Shown piece by piece: positions 61,141-64,000 of a stretch of DNA of 64,000 bases. Origin of the DNA: Beijerinckia mobilis (GTDB taxonomy: Bacteria; Pseudomonadota; Alphaproteobacteria; Rhizobiales; Beijerinckiaceae). The stretch lies in assembly GCF_000745425.1 (NCBI RefSeq), contig NZ_JQJH01000002.1, forward strand, positions 1 through 64,000, in the 5' to 3' direction. The notes beneath the pieces are model-generated. The model was not told the origin of the DNA. It saw nothing but the letters and a program-made list of their open reading frames with translations, and did no database searches. Made by a program: the position numbers and the translations under genes. Each line of letters starts with the position of its first letter. Within the stretch, counting starts at the first letter, position 1.

Positions 61141-61607
61141 GTGTTTGCTTTCAAAACGCTCCCATTGCGTGCCACGGCAGAGGAGGCGTCGTTTTGATCG
61201 TGGCGATCATATTCGTCGCGCGACGGCAGAGCGAAGTTCCTGGCCAATGCAGTGAGAGGAGACTTTGCCCGCCCTGGAGCCACGATCTCATTCCATTCGG
61301 CCCGAAGCCCAAAGTGATCATGATGATATTTGCTTGCAAGGGCACCGATTTCATCGCACTGTCGCAGTTGCGCCCATGTCTGTCCACCCTTATCGGTGAG
61401 CCGCTGTCCTTGCTGGGACCCGGTTTCGCGCGAGGCTTTCGGCGCCAGATTTGCGGCCCTGGATTTGCGTCGAGAGACTTTTGACGAGCGGGATGGGGGG
61501 ACTGCAGCCTTCTCGATCCGAAGTGAGCGGCTTTGGCCGTTCAAGAATTCTTCATTCATCGGATTTTTACCTGCCTGGGTTCAGATGAGGCACCTGTGAG
61601 GCACATC
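61141..61607. promoter_or_regulatory. Upstream region of cpdR
   Basis: This ~470-bp divergent gap lies between N-formylglutamate amidohydrolase and cpdR. A minus-strand frame of 140 codons crosses it (61137-61559), but it is basic, low-complexity and lacks a strong ribosome site, so I do not call it. No RNA gene was recognised. Confidence 0.4.
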
Positions 61608-61991
61608 ATGAACGACATAATTCTCCCCGATCATTGCAAAATCCTGCTCGCTGAAGACGATAATGACATGCGCCGCTTCCTCACCAAGGCGCTCCAGAAT
61701 GCTGGTTTCGAGGTGTCATCCTTTGACAATGGACTCGCCGCCTATAATCGCCTGCGTGAGGAACCATTCGAACTGCTGTTGACCGACATCGTCATGCCGG
61801 AGATGGACGGGATTGAGCTCGCCAAGAGGGCTACGGAACTCGATCCCGATATCAAGGTCATGTTCATAACCGGTTTCGCAGCGGTGGCGCTCAATTCCGA
61901 CAGCCAGGCTCCCAAACAGGCAAAGGTTCTTTCCAAACCATTCCATCTGCGGGATCTGGTCAATGAAGTGCAGAGGCTGCTCGCTGCCTGA
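61608..61991 (+). CDS. cpdR: Cell-cycle response regulator CpdR
   Basis: CpdR is a single-domain receiver; unphosphorylated it targets ClpXP to the pole and primes CtrA and other substrates for degradation. The 127-residue product begins MNDIILPDHCKILLAEDDNDMRRFLTKALQNAG, with the phospho-acceptor in LLLTDIVMPEMDGIELAKRA. KVMFITGFAAVALNSDSQAPKQAKVLSKPFHLRDLV is nearly a fingerprint of CpdR. I use the ATG at 61608 with GAGG 6 bases upstream. It would be phosphorylated by the CckA-ChpT relay, not present here. Confidence 0.95.
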   Translation: MNDIILPDHCKILLAEDDNDMRRFLTKALQNAGFEVSSFDNGLAAYNRLREEPFELLLTDIVMPEMDGIELAKRATELDPDIKVMFITGFAAVALNSDSQAPKQAKVLSKPFHLRDLVNEVQRLLAA

Positions 61992-62119
61992 CACTTTGTC
62001 TTAAACCGACACGATCCAGGCCTGGTTTCCGCTCGTGCACCCGGCAAGAGACCAGCTTGCGAGAAATTTTCTGCGAGAGACATTCCAGCAAGGGACAAGC
62101 CCGAAGGAGGAGGCAATCC

Positions 62120-63406
62120 GTGAAGAGCGACACGTCTTCCCGCCCGGTCTTCGATCAGCCGCGCGCCCAGATGCGCATCGAGTTGCGCAAAAGCAAAAGC
62201 CATTCAGCTCTTCTGTCGGTCTTGGGCCTGACCTTGGGCATTGCTATCGGTTTTGCCGTCCCGCTTTGTCAAAGCGGCGCGGCGCGGGCGGATGAATTCC
62301 AGAATTGCCTCGCCGATCTGCGGGCGCAGGCCAGGGCGCATGGAATCTCGGAAGCGACGCTGGCGAAAACCGTCGACGGCCTGCGTTATGATCCGGAAAT
62401 TCTGCCGCTGCTGACCAATCAGCCGGAATTCAAGACGCCGATCTGGGATTATCTTGCGAGCCTTGTTGATCAGGAGCGCGTCGATGACGGGCGCGGGATG
62501 CTGCAGCATAATAGCCGGACCTTTGCCGTGGCCGAGCAGCGATTCGGAGTGGAGCGGGCAGTCATTGCCGCGGTCTGGGGCGTCGAATCCGATTTCGGGC
62601 GCAGTTTCGGAACGCGGCCCGTCATCAAATCGCTCGCGACGCTCTCCTGCGCTGGTCCCCGCCAGAAATATTTCCGCAGCGAATTGCTGGCGGCCGTGAA
62701 AATCGTCGACAGGGGCGATATCGAACCCAACCAATTCAACGGTTCCTGGGCCGGAGCCTTCGGCCACACCCAGTTCATGCCGTCGACTTTCCTGACGACG
62801 GCGGTGGATCTCGACGGCGACGGGCGGCGCGATCTGATCAATTCCATTCCCGACGCGATTGGCTCTACCGCCGCCTATTTGCACAAGCATGGCTGGACGC
62901 CGGGCCTCGATTGGGGCTTCGAAGTGAGCCTGCCGGCGCATTATGCCGGTCCTTCTGGGCGTACCCGCAAGGAGCCGATGAGTGCTTGGGCAGCGCGTGG
63001 CCTGCGGCGCATTGATGGGGCGCCGATCGCCGGTTCGGCGCATGCCGGGCTGCTGCTGCCGGCGGGGCCAAATGGACCTGCCTTTCTGGTGACGCGCAAT
63101 TTCGATGCGATCTATTCTTATAATGCCGCTGAATCCTATGCCCTCGCCATCGCTTTGCTTTCCAATCGTCTACGCGGCCGCCCGGGACTCGTCGCCGCCT
63201 GGCCGACCGATGATCCCGGTCTTTCCCGCGCCGAGCGGCGCGAGCTCCAGACCTTGCTGATACGGCGCGGCTATGATCTCGACGGCAAGGCCGATGGCGT
63301 GATTGGCACCAAGAGCCGGCAGGCAATCAGCGATTTCCAGCAGCGCCAGGGCCTGCCGGCGAACGGCCGCGCCGGTGCCAAGGTTCTTTCGGCTCTCAGG
63401 CAGTGA
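62120..63406 (+). CDS. Lytic murein transglycosylase (MltB type) with peptidoglycan-binding domain
   Basis: The 428-residue product has a basic N-terminus and a signal-anchor (LLSVLGLTLGIAIGFAVPLCQSGAARA). The SLT_2/MltB catalytic domain has the catalytic glutamate in AVWGVESDFGRSFG, then GAFGHTQFMPSTFLTTAVDLDGDGRRDL and AAYLHKHGW. A C-terminal PG_binding_1 repeat (RRELQTLLIRRGYDLDGKADGVIGTKSRQAISDFQQRQGLPANG) completes it. It cleaves glycan strands to 1,6-anhydro products. The GTG at 62120 is preceded by GAAGGAGGAGG, a very strong ribosome site, and I prefer it to the earlier in-frame start. Confidence 0.93.
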   Translation: MKSDTSSRPVFDQPRAQMRIELRKSKSHSALLSVLGLTLGIAIGFAVPLCQSGAARADEFQNCLADLRAQARAHGISEATLAKTVDGLRYDPEILPLLTNQPEFKTPIWDYLASLVDQERVDDGRGMLQHNSRTFAVAEQRFGVERAVIAAVWGVESDFGRSFGTRPVIKSLATLSCAGPRQKYFRSELLAAVKIVDRGDIEPNQFNGSWAGAFGHTQFMPSTFLTTAVDLDGDGRRDLINSIPDAIGSTAAYLHKHGWTPGLDWGFEVSLPAHYAGPSGRTRKEPMSAWAARGLRRIDGAPIAGSAHAGLLLPAGPNGPAFLVTRNFDAIYSYNAAESYALAIALLSNRLRGRPGLVAAWPTDDPGLSRAERRELQTLLIRRGYDLDGKADGVIGTKSRQAISDFQQRQGLPANGRAGAKVLSALRQ

Positions 63407-63693
63407 GAGCCGGGTAAATAACCCACAGATTGCCTTCAAAGCCTTCCTGCACTGGGCCTGACAGGGATACCGGCGCAGAATTGGCCCTTTGCGCGATTCC
63501 TCGCCGAAGAACCTGTGGATACTGGACAAAAAACTCCAAGTCTGGTATCCGCATCGCTCCTCTCCGGTGCGTTCTGCCCGAGTCGCCTGACCCTTCAGAG
63601 TGACTGAGACGCGTTTCGCCGAAGAACCAGAATTCCCCTCTTATCTGGCATGTCCGCCGTGCGGCGGGGCGGCCATTTCATAAGGACCAATGC

Positions 63694-63933
63694 GTGCAAG
63701 TTCTCGTTCGCGATAATAATGTCGATCAGGCCCTCAAGGCGCTCAAGAAGAAGATGCAGCGCGAGGGCATCTTCCGTGAAATGAAGCTTCGCGGCTATTA
63801 CGAGAAGCCTTCCGAGAAGCGCGCGCGGGAGAAAGCCGAGGCCGTGCGGCGCGCCCGCAAGCTGGCACGCAAGAAAATGCAGCGTGAGGGTCTCCTGCCC
63901 ATGAAGCAGAAGCCCATGACGGGCATGCGCTGA
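63694..63933 (+). CDS. rpsU: 30S ribosomal protein S21
   Basis: S21 binds near the 3' end of 16S rRNA and helps initiation. The 79-residue very basic protein reads [61 protein letters not shown], matching alphaproteobacterial S21, with the normal Lys/Arg-rich extension. It starts at a GTG with AAGGA 8 bases upstream. A 16-base direct repeat covers its last codons and stop. Confidence 0.96.
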   Translation: MQVLVRDNNVDQALKALKKKMQREGIFREMKLRGYYEKPSEKRAREKAEAVRRARKLARKKMQREGLLPMKQKPMTGMR

Positions 63934-63949
63934 GACGGGCATGCGCTGA
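63918..63949 (+). repeat. 16-bp tandem duplication across the rpsU stop codon
   Basis: GACGGGCATGCGCTGA occurs twice in immediate succession (63918-63933 and 63934-63949). The first copy encodes the end of S21 and its TGA; the second lies just after it. It looks like a small slippage duplication with no effect on the protein. Confidence 0.85.
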
Positions 63950-64000
63950 GCCATTTCCACCACGCTTCTCCAGCGGGGTTCCTGTTTGAATTCACCCTGA

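Noticed and set aside
61137-61559. 140-codon minus-strand frame between N-formylglutamate amidohydrolase and cpdR
   Set aside because: It is basic and low in complexity, lacks a good ribosome site, overlaps the promoter region of two divergent genes and resembles no family.

Overview
The window looks like chromosomal DNA of an alphaproteobacterium of the Hyphomicrobiales (Rhizobiales), most likely a Beijerinckiaceae-type organism. The reasons are: a rhizobial-style flagellar gene order with flaF/flbT; a rhizobial-style che operon ending in cheD and a cheT-like gene; the clusters TIGR02302-lysA-lptM and argH|tlpA; hisN, N-formylglutamate amidohydrolase and cpdR close together; ornithine-lipid genes olsB/olsA; and a lanthanide-type PQQ alcohol dehydrogenase. 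The species is inference; no database was searched.

Layout. 1-313 is the 3' end of an IS5-type transposase. 543-6452 holds late flagellar genes (flgE, flgK, flgL, flaF, flbT, flgD, fliQ) in visibly AT-richer DNA. 6935-7204 is an unrecognised small protein. 7811-11398 carries a luciferase-like flavin oxidoreductase and molybdenum cofactor/formate dehydrogenase accessory genes (mobB, fdhD, mobA). 11620-14791 is an argD-argF-hslO operon. 15011-23035 carries a cobalamin adenosyltransferase, a HIG1 membrane protein, a TIGR02302 protein, lysA, lptM, recX and argH, with a TlpA-like thioredoxin diverging from argH. 24321-30358 has two AI-2E-family permeases, a Tat-exported phospholipase C and a DUF1269 protein.

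30664-40449 is a chemotaxis locus: a CHASE3 chemoreceptor with a C-terminal GWEEF tail, a STAS protein, cheY, cheA, then after a ~500-bp gap cheW, cheR, cheB, a second cheY, cheD and a cheT-like gene with a CheZ-type DxxxQ motif. 40308-42474 is olsA/olsB, followed by gamma-glutamyltranspeptidase, a MoeB-like protein and glmM (all minus strand), then cpoB, tilS and ftsH (plus strand).

54020-56920 is a two-gene unit: a PQQ alcohol dehydrogenase with the lanthanide signature aspartate, followed by a single polypeptide joining a XoxJ/MoxJ-like periplasmic binding domain to a c-type cytochrome. In methylotrophs these are usually two proteins (XoxJ and XoxG). The unit ends in a strong terminator. 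57313-61140 holds an alpha/beta hydrolase, hisN and N-formylglutamate amidohydrolase. Between the last two lie three tandem ~272-bp units, each with its own promoter-like sequence, 5' hairpin, anti-Shine-Dalgarno C/U tracts and GNRA-capped terminator. I read these as three tandem small RNA genes of AbcR/alpha-r15 style. The window closes with cpdR, a lytic transglycosylase and rpsU.

A ~100-bp palindromic intergenic element recurs at least six times in both orientations (near 6774, 15783, 42476, 45473, 45664, 60091). The strongest candidates for something undescribed are the tandem sRNA locus and the XoxJ-cytochrome fusion.
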